DNA of 33,892 nucleotides from Paracoccaceae bacterium (GCA_024226455.1 JAAELR010000364.1:1-33892); one strand, 5' to 3'; shown: positions 23,536 to 32,887, counted from the first letter of the stretch. A program made the numbers and translations. The notes: generated by a model from the letters alone, not told the origin.

Positions 23536-26352
23536 TTATTGGGGCCGGGTCTGGTTGCATGGCGGGCGGGACGCGGCGGCAGTTTGATCCGCCGCCGCTA
23601 TGTGTCGTCGGATGCGGCAGGCAGAGTACTTGAACTCCGGGATCTTGCCATAAGGGTCAAGCTTTGGATTGGTCAGCGTGTTGGCCGCCGCCTCGACATA
23701 GGCAAAAGGCACGAACACCATTTCCTCGGCCACTGCGCGGTCGGCGCGGGCCATGATGGTGATGGTGCCGCGGCGGGTGGAGATATCTATCAGGTCACCT
23801 GGTTCGATCCCCTCGTTGCGCAGGGTTCTGGGGTGCAGCGAGGCATTGGCCTCTGGCTCTACCGCGTCCAGCACCGTGGCGCGGCGGGTCATCGAGCCGG
23901 TGTGCCAGTGTTCCAGTTGCCGGCCCGTGGTCATGACCATCGGATAGTCGGGGTTGGGCACCTCGGCGGGCGGAACGATCATCGCCGGGGTGAACCGGGC
24001 CCGGCCATCGGCGCGCGGGAACCCGTCGCCAAAGACGATCGGCTGGCCCGGGTCGGTCGGGGAAAGGCTGGGATAGGCCACCGTGCTCTCGGTCTCCAGC
24101 CGGTCCCATGTGATGTTGTTCAGCGATCGCATGGAAAGTTTCATCTCGGCGAAGATCTCACTTGGGTGGCTGTAGGTCCAGCCCAGCCCGCAATGTTTCG
24201 CCAGATCGGTGGTGATCGCCCAGTCCTGGCGCGTCTCGCCCGGGGGCGCCACGGCGGGGCGGCCCATCTGGACCTGCCGGTTGGTGTTGGTCACGGTACC
24301 GGTCTTTTCGGCCCAGGCGCTGGCGGGCAGGATCACATCGGCGAAGTTCGCGGTTTCGGTCAGAAAGATATCCTGCACCACCAGATGGTCGAGCTTCGCC
24401 AACGCGGCGCGGGCATGTTCCACATCCGGGTCGGACATGGCGGGGTTTTCACCCATGACATACATCGCCCTGATGTCGCCGCCATGGATCGCGTCGATGA
24501 TTTCCACCACCGTCAGCCCCATATGCGCGTTCTGATAGCTGTCGTCGCCCCAGATCTCGTGAAAGGTACTGCGCACATGGTCGTCTCTGACCGACTGGTA
24601 GTCGGGCAGGAACATCGGTATCAGCCCGGCGTCGCTGGCGCCCTGCACGTTGTTCTGACCGCGCAAGGGGTGCAGGCCGGCGCCGGGGCGGCCGATATGG
24701 CCGGTCATCAGGGCAAGCGAGATCAGGCAGCGGGCATTGTCGGTGCCGTGGATATGCTGGCTGACCCCCATGCCCCAAAAGATCATGCCCGCCTTTGCAT
24801 TGGCAAAATCCCGGGCGACGGCGCGCAGTGTTTCGGCATCGACGCCGCAAACCCAGGCCATGGCCTCGGGGGTGTAGTGCGCCAGATGCTCTTTCATCGC
24901 CTGCCAGTTGTCGGTGAAGGTATCGATATAGCTTTCGTCGTAAAGCTTCTCGGCGACGATGGTATGCATGATTGCATTCAACATGCTGACATCGGCGCCG
25001 GGGCGAAACTGCATCATGTGGGTGGCGTGGCGTTTCAGCCCGTGGCCGCGAGGATCCATGACGATCAGTTTGCCGCCACGCTTGGCGAACTGCTTGAAAT
25101 AGCTGGCGGCGACGGGATGATTCTCGACCGGGTTGCAGCCGATGACGATGGCGGCATCTGCGTTTTCTATCTCGTTGAAGGCCGCGGTGACGGCGCCCGA
25201 GCCGACGTTTTCCAGCAAAGCCGAAACGCTGGAGGCATGGCAGAGCCTTGTGCAGTGGTCGACATTGTTGTGGCCAAAGCCCTGGCGGATGAACTTCTGA
25301 AAAAGATAGGCCTCTTCGTTGGAACATTTGGCGCTGCCCAACCCGGCAACCTCACGGCCCCGGCCTTTAAGCCCGCCGGCGGCCACGTCCAGCGCCTCTT
25401 CCCAGCTTGCCTCTCGGAAATGGGTCTGCCAGTTGGCCGGATCGACGTTCAGCCCCTTTGCGGGGGCATCGTCGCGCCGGATCAGCGGTTTGGTCAGCCG
25501 GTGCGGGTGGTCGATATAGTCGAACCCGAAGCGGCCCTTGACGCAAAGCCGGTTCTCGTTTGCGGCACCATCGGCGCCCTCGACATATCTGATCCTGCCG
25601 TCCTTGATCTTGAACGACATCTGGCAACCGACACCGCAGAACGGGCAGACCGACTGCACCTCGCGGTCATAATCCGCACTGTCACCGGCATGCGCATCAT
25701 CCAGCACCGATGCGGGCATCAGAGCGCCGGTGGGGCAGGCCTGCACGCATTCGCCGCAGGCCACGCAGCTGCTGGCACCCATCGGGTCATCGAAGTCAAA
25801 AACAATCTTCGCACCATGGCCCCGCCCGGCCAAACCGATCACGTCGTTGACCTGCACCTCGCGGCAGGCGCGAACGCAGAGGTTGCAGTGGATGCAGGCG
25901 TCGAGATTGACGCGCATGGCCACATGGCTGTCATCGAGCAACGGTACATGGTCGGGGACTTTCGGAGGGAACCGGCTTTCGCCGACCCCGTTCAAAGCGG
26001 CCATGGCGTTGAAATGGCTGGACGCGTCATGCGCCGCCTCGGGCTGGTCGGCGGCCAGCAATTCCACCACCAGCTTGCGCGATTTCCCGGCCCGTTCGCT
26101 GTCGGTGGTCACAACCATGCCCTCGGCCACCGGCCGGATGCAGGACGCCACCAGCGTGCGCTCTCCCTTTACCTCGACCATGCAGGCGCGGCAGTTGCCG
26201 TCGCTGCGAAACCCCGGCGCGGGCTTGTGGCACAGATGCGGGATCACCAGCCCCTGCCCGTTCGCGGCCTCCCATATGGTCCGGCCCTCGGGCACGGTCA
26301 CGTCCTTGCCGTTGAGGCTGAAGGTCACCTGATTGTGCGCATTGCCGGCCAT
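23536..26352 (-). CDS. fdsA: NAD-dependent formate dehydrogenase, molybdenum subunit (cysteine type)
   Basis: This 938-residue cytoplasmic catalytic subunit oxidises formate to CO2. Domains in order: a [2Fe-2S] plant-type domain (Cys41, Cys54, Cys57, Cys71); two ferredoxin-type [4Fe-4S] sites (CIHCNLCVRAC near 153-163 and CVACGECVQAC near 196-206); the MopB [4Fe-4S] (Cys236, Cys239, Cys243, Cys270); and the bis-MGD domains. The Mo ligand is Cys371 in HCTRLCHASS, encoded by TGC, so this is not a selenoenzyme. The His-Cys3 cluster motif found in complex I NuoG after residue 100 is not seen. The ATG at 26352 has GAGGAG upstream and lies 3 nt after the flavoprotein gene. No fdsC/fdhD or fdsD is nearby. 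Confidence 0.95.
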   Translation of the reverse strand: MAGNAHNQVTFSLNGKDVTVPEGRTIWEAANGQGLVIPHLCHKPAPGFRSDGNCRACMVEVKGERTLVASCIRPVAEGMVVTTDSERAGKSRKLVVELLAADQPEAAHDASSHFNAMAALNGVGESRFPPKVPDHVPLLDDSHVAMRVNLDACIHCNLCVRACREVQVNDVIGLAGRGHGAKIVFDFDDPMGASSCVACGECVQACPTGALMPASVLDDAHAGDSADYDREVQSVCPFCGVGCQMSFKIKDGRIRYVEGADGAANENRLCVKGRFGFDYIDHPHRLTKPLIRRDDAPAKGLNVDPANWQTHFREASWEEALDVAAGGLKGRGREVAGLGSAKCSNEEAYLFQKFIRQGFGHNNVDHCTRLCHASSVSALLENVGSGAVTAAFNEIENADAAIVIGCNPVENHPVAASYFKQFAKRGGKLIVMDPRGHGLKRHATHMMQFRPGADVSMLNAIMHTIVAEKLYDESYIDTFTDNWQAMKEHLAHYTPEAMAWVCGVDAETLRAVARDFANAKAGMIFWGMGVSQHIHGTDNARCLISLALMTGHIGRPGAGLHPLRGQNNVQGASDAGLIPMFLPDYQSVRDDHVRSTFHEIWGDDSYQNAHMGLTVVEIIDAIHGGDIRAMYVMGENPAMSDPDVEHARAALAKLDHLVVQDIFLTETANFADVILPASAWAEKTGTVTNTNRQVQMGRPAVAPPGETRQDWAITTDLAKHCGLGWTYSHPSEIFAEMKLSMRSLNNITWDRLETESTVAYPSLSPTDPGQPIVFGDGFPRADGRARFTPAMIVPPAEVPNPDYPMVMTTGRQLEHWHTGSMTRRATVLDAVEPEANASLHPRTLRNEGIEPGDLIDISTRRGTITIMARADRAVAEEMVFVPFAYVEAAANTLTNPKLDPYGKIPEFKYSACRIRRHIAAADQTAAASRPPCNQTRPQ

Positions 26353-26355
26353 GGT

Positions 26356-28044
26356 TCAAATCTCCTCTGCGAAATGCTTCATGGTCAGCCGGATCGGGTT
26401 CGGTGCCGCCTGTCCCAGCCCGCAGATGCTGGCGTCGGCCATCACCTGGCAGAGATCCTCCAGCAGCGCCTGATCCCAGCTTTGCGCCTGCATCAGCGTG
26501 ACCGCCTTTTGACAACCGGTCCGGCAGGGCGTGCACTGGCCACAGCTTTCATCCTCGAAGAACCGCAGCATGTTGAGCGCCGCGTCCCGGGCGCTGTCGT
26601 GATCCGACAGCACCACAATGGCCGCCGATCCGATGAATGTCCCGTGTTCCTGCAGCACGTCGAAATCCATCGCGATAGCGCCCATCGAGGCGGGCAGCAG
26701 GCCCGCCGATGGCCCGCCGGGCTGAAACGCCTTGAAGACATGACCATCGGCCATGCCGCCACACGCCTCGATGATATCGTGCATGGTCGACCCGGCGGGC
26801 AGCAGGCGCACGCCCGGGGTCTTCACCCGCCCCGAAACCGAATAGCTGCGCAGCCCCCGGCGCCCGTTCTTCTCGACGCTGTTCAATACCCCGGGCCCCT
26901 CGCGGCAGACCCGTGCCACCCAAAGCAGCGTTTCGACATTATGCACCAGCGTCGGGCGGCCAAAGACACCGACCTGTGCCACGAAAGGCGGACGGTGGCG
27001 CGGCAGGCCGCGCTTGCCCTCGATCGACGCGATCATGGCGCTCTCTTCGCCGCAGATATAGGCGCCCGCGCCGCGGCGCAGATCGATGTAGCCGGGGGCG
27101 ACGATGCCGGCCTGTTCCAGGGCGGCGATCTCTCGGCCAAGGATCTGGCGCACCGCGGGGTATTCGTCGCGAATGTAGATGAAACAGGTCTCGGCCTCGA
27201 CCGCCCAGGCGGCGATCAGCATACCCTCAAGCATCAGGTGCGGGCTGCGTTCCAGATAGTGGCGATCCTTGAAGGTGCCCGGTTCGCCCTCATCCCCATT
27301 CACCGCCAGATAGCGCGGGCCCTCGTTGGCGCGCACAAAGCCCCACTTGCGGCCCGACGGGAACCCCGCGCCTCCCAGCCCGCGCAGCCCGCTGGCCAGC
27401 ACGGTCTCCTGCACCGCCTGCCAGTCGCCGTCTGCACGCAGCGCGGCAAGAGTTTCGTACCCGCCGCCGCCGCGATAGGTTTCCAGCGTCTCATGGCCGG
27501 GCACATGCGCATGGGTGTCACCGGCGGCAACCGCCGCCTCGGCCCTGGCGGCTGTGGCATGGCCGATATGGTTGTGCCCCAGTTCCAGAACCGGCGCGCT
27601 GTCGCAGCGGCCCATGCAAGGCGCGCGCAGCACGCGGACCTCTGCCGGGTCCATCCCCTCTTGCAAGTCCCGGGCCAGCGCCTGCGCCCCGGCCATCTCG
27701 CAAGAGAGCGATTCGCAAACCCGGATGGTCAGCGACGGCGGCGGCGCCTCGCCTTCCCGGACGACGTCGAAATGGGCATAAAAGGTGGCGACCTCATAGA
27801 TCTCGGCCTGCGCCAGGCGCATCTCATCGGCCAGCGCGGCCAGGTGAGCGGCACCAAGGTGCCCGCAAGCATCTTGAATCAGGTGCAGAAATTCGATCAG
27901 CAGGTCGCGGCGACGGGGCCGGTCGCCCAACAGATCCCGGACCTGACGCAGCGCGGCATCCTGCACCTGACGGCCTTTCGGCGTCCTGCGGCCCTTGCCG
28001 CGGCCCTGTTTCCAGACCCCTTTGCGGTCGTCCAACGGCACCAT
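26356..28044 (-). CDS. fdsB: Fused formate dehydrogenase diaphorase subunit (FdsG-FdsB, NuoE-NuoF type)
   Basis: This 562-residue protein joins two subunits that are separate in Rhodobacter capsulatus. Residues about 25-165 are NuoE/FdsG-like with a [2Fe-2S] site (Cys110, Cys115, Cys143, Cys147). Residues about 190-560 are NuoF/FdsB-like, with an FMN/NAD region (GLRGLGGAGFPSGRKW near 219 and GAGAYICGEESAMIASIEGKRG near 330) and a [4Fe-4S] motif (CGQCTPCRTGC plus a later SICGLG). It passes electrons from FdsA to NAD+. The ATG at 28044 follows GGGAGGG; the frame upstream to 28095 has no SD. Confidence 0.94.
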   Translation of the reverse strand: MVPLDDRKGVWKQGRGKGRRTPKGRQVQDAALRQVRDLLGDRPRRRDLLIEFLHLIQDACGHLGAAHLAALADEMRLAQAEIYEVATFYAHFDVVREGEAPPPSLTIRVCESLSCEMAGAQALARDLQEGMDPAEVRVLRAPCMGRCDSAPVLELGHNHIGHATAARAEAAVAAGDTHAHVPGHETLETYRGGGGYETLAALRADGDWQAVQETVLASGLRGLGGAGFPSGRKWGFVRANEGPRYLAVNGDEGEPGTFKDRHYLERSPHLMLEGMLIAAWAVEAETCFIYIRDEYPAVRQILGREIAALEQAGIVAPGYIDLRRGAGAYICGEESAMIASIEGKRGLPRHRPPFVAQVGVFGRPTLVHNVETLLWVARVCREGPGVLNSVEKNGRRGLRSYSVSGRVKTPGVRLLPAGSTMHDIIEACGGMADGHVFKAFQPGGPSAGLLPASMGAIAMDFDVLQEHGTFIGSAAIVVLSDHDSARDAALNMLRFFEDESCGQCTPCRTGCQKAVTLMQAQSWDQALLEDLCQVMADASICGLGQAAPNPIRLTMKHFAEEI

Positions 28045-28096
28045 GCAACCCTCCCTGAACATGGGCTGCCTTTCATTTGAGCAGCCTATCGTCAAT

Positions 28097-29014
28097 TCAC
28101 TGTTTGATATGGTGCGATTTGTTTTTCTTATCGCGCGTCCTCCCGATCGTGCGCCTCAACGCCTCTACCGTGGGCAGTCCGGGCATGCGCGACGCTGTCA
28201 CCAGGCTGATCGTCTTGCGCAGAACCGGCTTGACCAGCGGCAGCGTCACGGTCTGCCGCAGCGGCCCCAGCGCGTTAAGCAGCACCCGCGGCAGCACGGT
28301 GGCGCAGGCGCCTTCGCAGGCCATGACCACAGACGTGGTCAGCGCGTTGGTCTCGGAAATGACCTGCGGGCGGGCGCCGGCCTCTTCGAACACCCGGTCG
28401 ACGATGCGGCGGTTCTGCATGCCCGGCTCCAGCAGGCTCAGCGGCAGTTCGGCGGCCTCGGCCCAGGTGGCGGTGCCGCGCAGCCGCGGCGCCAACAGCA
28501 CCGGCGCCAGCAGCACGTAATGTTCCTCTTAAAGCGGCTCGTGTGTCATCATGTCGCCCGAAACCGCATCGTCATAGGTCAGCCCGGCGTCGAACGTGCC
28601 GTCGTCTATACCCTGCTGGATGGCCAGCGAGGTAGCGGTCTCGATCCGTGCCACGATACCGGGATAGGCGGCGTGCAGCCGGATCGCCAGCCTTGCGGCA
28701 TAGGCCGCCGCCGTGGGCACCACGCCCAGAGACAGCCCGCCGGCGATCTGACCCCTTGCGGCCAGCAGGTCCTGTTCGAGAAACCGCACGTCGTCGAGAA
28801 TGCGCCGGGCATGGCGCAGGATCGCCTCTCCCTCGGCGATCAGCCCCTGATAGCGGTTGCCGCGCCTGACGATGGTGACGCCCAGCCGGTCCTCCATGCC
28901 CCGGATGCGCAGCGAAAAGGCCGGCTGCGACACGCCGCATTCCTGCGCCGCCTTGGCAAAATGCTTCATCCGCGCCAGGGCGGACAGGTATTGCAGGTCG
29001 CGGATTTCCAGCAT
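28097..29014 (-). pseudogene. LysR-family regulator gene interrupted by one in-frame TAA
   Basis: Read through the stop, the frame gives about 305 residues, the normal LysR length. The HTH is at 1-62 (FAKAAQECGVSQPAFSLRIRGMEDRLG) and an effector domain follows. The stop at 28529-28531 falls in EPL-stop-EEHYVLLAP, where LysR proteins commonly have EPLYEE, so a Tyr codon probably became TAA. Both halves remain in the same frame and look unchanged otherwise, so decay is recent or the base is a sequencing error. It lies just upstream of the fds operon on the same strand, where a formate dehydrogenase regulator would be expected. The N-terminal half (161 residues) would still contain the DNA-binding domain. 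Confidence 0.85.
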
Positions 29015-29318
29015 GAAGAGAACGTCTTTGGCGGTGATCGGTCAGCCGCGGTCATGGACGCGGGCGCATGTCGGCTGCAAGAGCCGAACCAGGTATTGCG
29101 ATTTTCGTACACCCGGTCCGGCGGGTCCCGGTGCCGAAGGACCGGGGTTCCCGTTCATCTGGCCGAGGGCATTGCCGCCGGTGGCAAAAAATCCTGGCAA
29201 GCATCGCCTCCGACCGCAGCGCCGGAACCCGGGGCACAAGCGGGCCCGAGGCGTCAGCCGAGGGCCCGCCGCCCTGGCGACGCGCGCCAGCGCGGCGCAA
29301 ATCCTGCCCGATATCGGC
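29015..29318. other. 304-nt gap with one GC-rich hairpin, no gene seen
   Basis: No frame here has a start with an SD or a recognisable product. GCGGGCCC (29240-29247) pairs with GGGCCCGC (29262-29269) across 14 nt and lies 50 nt after the stop of the minus-strand SDR gene. It could end that transcript, but no T-run follows. Confidence 0.45.
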
Positions 29319-30059
29319 CTAGTAGGTCGCGCGTCCGCCCGAAAGGTCGAACACACCGCCGGTGGTGAAAGAATTCCCGCGCGAGCACAGCCATTCGATC
29401 ATCGCCGCCGCCTCGCCCAGCTCCAGGAACCGGCCGCGCGGGATCTTGGACAGCATGTAGTCGATATGCTCCTGGCTCATCTGGTCGAATATCCGGGTTC
29501 GCGCCGCCGCCGGGGTAACGCAGTTGACCGCGATATCCTCGCCCGCCAGTTCCTTGCCCAGCGACTTGGTTAGTCCGATCACACCCGCCTTCGAGGCGGA
29601 ATAGGCGCTGGCATTGGGGTTGCCCTCCTTGCCCGCCACCGACGCGATATTGACGATCCGCCCGTAACCCTGCGCGCGCATTGCCGGCACCACCGCCTTG
29701 TTGGTGTGGAATGTGCCGATCAAGTTGACCGCAACCGTGTCGGCGAAGACATCCACCGGGTAATCCTCGACCGTGGCGTTGCCGCCCGCGACACCGGCAG
29801 AATTCACCAGTATGTCGATGCGGCCGGTGCGGCGAAGCGTGGCGTCGCGGGCCGCGGCGACACTGGCCCAGTCGGACACATCCGCCTGCAGCCCCATCGC
29901 ATTGCCGCCAAACGCCCGGGCTGCATCGGCGGCCAGATCGCCATCGATATCCCACAGCACGGCCCACGCGCCCCCCACCCGCAACCGCTCTGCCACCGCA
30001 TGACCGATGCCCTGCGCCCCGCCCGTCACCACTGCGACCTGCCCCTGAAACTCGGCCAT
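29319..30059 (-). CDS. Short-chain dehydrogenase/reductase, probable sugar or keto-sugar-acid dehydrogenase
   Basis: This 246-residue classical SDR has the cofactor loop TGGAQGIG (12-19), an acidic residue after the second strand (WDIDG, Asp37) that favours NAD, NSAG (86-89), and catalytic Ser140, Tyr153 and Lys157. The block NIASVAGKEGNPNASAYSASKAG and the C-terminus FTTGGVFDLSGGRATY are typical of SDRs found with sugar-acid pathways (2-keto-3-deoxy-fuconate or -rhamnonate type). Fatty-acid-type ketoreductase is less likely. The ATG at 30059 has GGAGGAAAG upstream; the longer frame to 30167 is rejected. The gene follows an MFS permease by 129 nt. Confidence 0.85.
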   Translation of the reverse strand: MAEFQGQVAVVTGGAQGIGHAVAERLRVGGAWAVLWDIDGDLAADAARAFGGNAMGLQADVSDWASVAAARDATLRRTGRIDILVNSAGVAGGNATVEDYPVDVFADTVAVNLIGTFHTNKAVVPAMRAQGYGRIVNIASVAGKEGNPNASAYSASKAGVIGLTKSLGKELAGEDIAVNCVTPAAARTRIFDQMSQEHIDYMLSKIPRGRFLELGEAAAMIEWLCSRGNSFTTGGVFDLSGGRATY

Positions 30060-30165
30060 TGTGTCTTTCCTCCATTTCGACCGCCCTGAATTGGCTGATA
30101 TGAGAGCCTCGGTGATTCTGCAAAGGACACCGGATGCCGGGCAGAGACCCGGGCAGGCGCTCATC

Positions 30166-30186
30166 AAGCCCTTGCCGGGCTTTTTT
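30166..30186 (+). terminator. Terminator-like hairpin with T-run, plus orientation
   Basis: AAGCCC and GGGCTT pair around a 5-nt loop and run into six T residues on the plus strand. Both flanking genes are on the minus strand, where the hairpin falls 2 nt after the MFS stop with the A-run first. It would therefore stop a plus-strand transcript, or act as a weak processing site for the MFS mRNA. Confidence 0.45.
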
Positions 30187-30188
30187 CG

Positions 30189-31361
30189 CTACCGCCGCGC
30201 GAACCGGTCTGCCAGCGTGTAGAATACCGCGCCGAGCACAGCCAGACCGGTGAGAAGCGACAGCATCAGCGTATAGCCTCCCACGCTCCAGATCAGGGCG
30301 CCGAACCAGGCGGCACCCGACGCGGCGGTTAGAAAGATCAGCGCCAGGCTGCCGGACTTGGCCCCGAAATTCTCTTCGCCGAGGATGTCGCGGGCCAGCA
30401 CCGGGCGCAGGATGCTGACGGTGCCCCAGGCGCTGCCGAAAAGCAGCACGAAGGCGCCGACCAGGGCGATGTTCGAGCCTGCCATGTTGAGCAGCAGCAC
30501 CGCCCCGCCGAGCATGGCAAAGGCGATGAGCGCAAAAGCGTGGTGGCCGAGATGTCTTTGCGTGGCGACCATGGCGATGCGCCCGGCGACCTGCGTCGGG
30601 CCGATGCCGCTGGCGGCCAACACCGCCGTGGCCGGCGCAATGTCGCGCTCGGCCAGGATCGACAGCAGGTGGTGCAGCGTGGCGCCGTGCACCAGCGCCA
30701 GCATCGCCCAGCCGAGCCCCAGCAGCCAGAAGACCGGGCGGCGCAGAAAGGCGTGGCCGGGCTCTGGCGCGCCGTGGCGCGGCGGCGGCGGGATGCGGCC
30801 TCGCTGCAGGGCGCGGGCGCCCAGATACTGCATCGGCGCCACCAGGCCGATGACTGTGACCCCCATGATCGCGGTGGCCATACGCCAGCCCATTGCCTGG
30901 GACAGCACGTGCACGGTGGGGAATGACACGGTTCCGGCGAAACCGGCCACCAGGGTGATCACGACGATACCCTGCTTGGCCCCTGCCCCGCGGGTATGAG
31001 TAACCAGTGCGAAACAGGCGTCATAGAGACTGCCCGACAGCATGCATCCAACAAGAAACCAGATCGTGTAGAACTGCCAAAGCTGGCTGACCTGGCTGAG
31101 CAGGACAATGCCAAGCCCGCCCAGCGCCGTGCAGAGCCCCATCAGAACCGGGCCGCGACCGGCGTCGATGATCCGGCCCGCCAGCGGCGACCCGGCGGCA
31201 GCGGCCAGCGTGGCGATGGTGATGGCAAGCGTCAGGTCCAGCTTGGACCAGCCCAGCGCCGTCTCCCAGCGCAAAAGCGAGGCGGGGAAGATGTAAAACA
31301 GACCTGCCCAGACCAGGGTCTGGGAAACGGCGAGTGTGAGGATGGGTCGATCGGTCTGCAT
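30189..31361 (-). CDS. MFS permease, substrate unknown
   Basis: This 390-residue major facilitator protein has about 12 hydrophobic segments and the short basic loop SPLAGRIIDAGRGPV after helix 2 (motif A-like). A cytosolic linker with prolines and arginines (GRIPPPPRHGAPEPGH) sits in the middle. The ATG at 31361 has no clear SD. Substrate cannot be read from sequence. The nearby SDR and the Tat beta-propeller protein may share a pathway, but the hairpins between the genes leave operon membership uncertain. Confidence 0.85.
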   Translation of the reverse strand: MQTDRPILTLAVSQTLVWAGLFYIFPASLLRWETALGWSKLDLTLAITIATLAAAAGSPLAGRIIDAGRGPVLMGLCTALGGLGIVLLSQVSQLWQFYTIWFLVGCMLSGSLYDACFALVTHTRGAGAKQGIVVITLVAGFAGTVSFPTVHVLSQAMGWRMATAIMGVTVIGLVAPMQYLGARALQRGRIPPPPRHGAPEPGHAFLRRPVFWLLGLGWAMLALVHGATLHHLLSILAERDIAPATAVLAASGIGPTQVAGRIAMVATQRHLGHHAFALIAFAMLGGAVLLLNMAGSNIALVGAFVLLFGSAWGTVSILRPVLARDILGEENFGAKSGSLALIFLTAASGAAWFGALIWSVGGYTLMLSLLTGLAVLGAVFYTLADRFARR

Positions 31362-31627
31362 TTCGTGGCAGTTTGCTTTTACCGGGACCGGAAATTCAAC
31401 CCGGCTTCGTATGTGATTTCAACGTTTTGCCCGGGCACGGGCGGCGGGTTTGTGTTCACCTTCGTTGACAGCCCCTTGACGACCCGCGAGGGCAAGGTGA
31501 CCGGGTCCTGGCCTTGTCGCTCTACAACCCATCTTCGAAGCCTCTGCGCGAAAGCGCATATCAGACGATCCCGGCCCGCAGGCCACAGGCTTCCTTTGCC
31601 CGTAGTTCGACCAAGGCTCAATGCGCC
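31362..31627. other. Intergenic region downstream of the beta-propeller gene, no gene accepted
   Basis: A minus-strand frame (31379-31621) is open for 80 codons from a TTG without an SD. Its last 30 residues (VPGQNVEITYEAGLNFRSR) faintly suggest an HU-like tail, but there is no HU body. I do not call it a gene. The region must also hold the MFS promoter, which I could not place. Confidence 0.4.
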
Positions 31628-32887
31628 CTACTGCCCAAAGCAATAGAACGTGCCCGTCGCCGTGCCTACCCAGATATAACCGTCCACGACACAAGGGCTG
31701 GAGATGATCCGCCCGGCCACCTTGTGGCGCCAGATCTGCCGCCCGCTCTGCGCGTCGACCATGTAGAGATGCGCATCGCGCGAGCCGAAAATCACCTTGC
31801 CGTCGACCACCGCCGGGCTGCTCCAGACCGCGCCTCCGGTCTTGAAGGTCCAGATCGACCGCCCGGACCGCGCGTCCACGCAATGCAGCCGGTTGTCGTC
31901 ACCGCCGATATAGATCCGCCCACCGGCCACCGCAGGCGTCGACCAGTAGCCGCGCGTATTCTTGGAGTAGCGCCAGATCTCTTTGCCCTTGCTGCGTTCG
32001 AAAGCGAATAGGTGCGAGGCTTTCTCTTCCGCCGCCGCATAGACGAAATCGCCTGCCACGACAGGCGAGGCGTCGGTGTCGTCATGCGTCCTGGTCTTCC
32101 ATTTGACTGCGCCGCTGCCGGTGTCCAGGCAAAAGAGATCGCCGTCATAGGTGGCGGCGTAAAACTCTCCATCAGCAATCGCGGGCGAGGTTTCCGAACC
32201 GTTCGATCCGGGCTTGGTGCCGGGGCCGACGCCACCCAGAAACGTTCGCCAGATTTCCCTGCCATCCTGAGGGTCGATGCAGCGCGCGTGGCCGTTCTCG
32301 CCCGCGATATAAAGTCGGCCGTTGACGACGCAAGGGCTGCTGTCCAGGTCGCGACCGGTGTCGAAGCGCCAGAGCGTCTTGGACGTCTCGGCGTCGATGC
32401 AACGCAGAAGGTTGTCGACATTGCCGATATAGATCTTGTTGTCGTAGATGCACAGCGAACCCTTGAACATGCGCGCGCCGCTCTGCTGGTATTGCCAGGC
32501 GACCTTGCCGGTATAGGCCTCGTAGGCATAGACCGCGCCGCCGGCGGACCCCACGAAGACATAATCGCCCAGTTTCGAGGCAGAGCCGGTCCAGCCGGTG
32601 CCGGCCCAGACGACGCCGCTTCTGGTGCGCACCACGGCGGGCATCTTGTGCGACCAGTGCAGCCGCGGCGCGTCCGGTACCGGGCCGGTGCCATAGAAAG
32701 TATGCGAGGGGTTGCCGCGGAACATCAGCACCGTGTCGTCGGCATAGCTGCCCTTGCCATAGCGCCAGCGCGGCAGCGTCAGTTTGGTCTTGGCCTCGGC
32801 GGGGGTTGCGGTGGCAAGGTTCAGGCCGGGCAGCGCTGCGGCAGTGCCGGCGGCCGATGTCAGAAAACGTCTGCGTGTATATTCCAT
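31628..32887 (-). CDS. Tat-exported PQQ-repeat beta-propeller protein
   Basis: This 419-residue protein starts at 32887 (MEYTRRRFLTSAAG) with a twin-arginine signal: RRRFLT, a hydrophobic stretch and a likely cleavage after TPAEA near residue 32. An ATG at 32905 in frame is an alternative. The mature part has about eight blade repeats of the form YIGxxDxxLxCxDAxSGxxxW (for example IYIGNVDNLLRCIDAETSKTLWRF and IYIGGDDNRLHCVDARSGRSIWTF). It resembles the BamB/PQQ-like propeller superfamily. The catalytic residues of PQQ alcohol dehydrogenases are not apparent, so a periplasmic scaffold or binding role is more likely than an enzyme. Confidence 0.88.
   Translation of the reverse strand: MEYTRRRFLTSAAGTAAALPGLNLATATPAEAKTKLTLPRWRYGKGSYADDTVLMFRGNPSHTFYGTGPVPDAPRLHWSHKMPAVVRTRSGVVWAGTGWTGSASKLGDYVFVGSAGGAVYAYEAYTGKVAWQYQQSGARMFKGSLCIYDNKIYIGNVDNLLRCIDAETSKTLWRFDTGRDLDSSPCVVNGRLYIAGENGHARCIDPQDGREIWRTFLGGVGPGTKPGSNGSETSPAIADGEFYAATYDGDLFCLDTGSGAVKWKTRTHDDTDASPVVAGDFVYAAAEEKASHLFAFERSKGKEIWRYSKNTRGYWSTPAVAGGRIYIGGDDNRLHCVDARSGRSIWTFKTGGAVWSSPAVVDGKVIFGSRDAHLYMVDAQSGRQIWRHKVAGRIISSPCVVDGYIWVGTATGTFYCFGQ

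Noticed and set aside
25236-25242. Selenocysteine in formate dehydrogenase
   Set aside because: The active-site codon for residue 371 is TGC (Cys), with no TGA in frame.
23524-28080. A 1518-codon open frame on the plus strand
   Set aside because: It is antisense to fdsA and fdsGB, whose domains are unambiguous. Long antisense frames are common in GC-rich genes and this one has no motif.
31379-31621. Small minus-strand gene with an HU-like tail
   Set aside because: TTG start without SD; no HU fold outside a vague C-terminal similarity.
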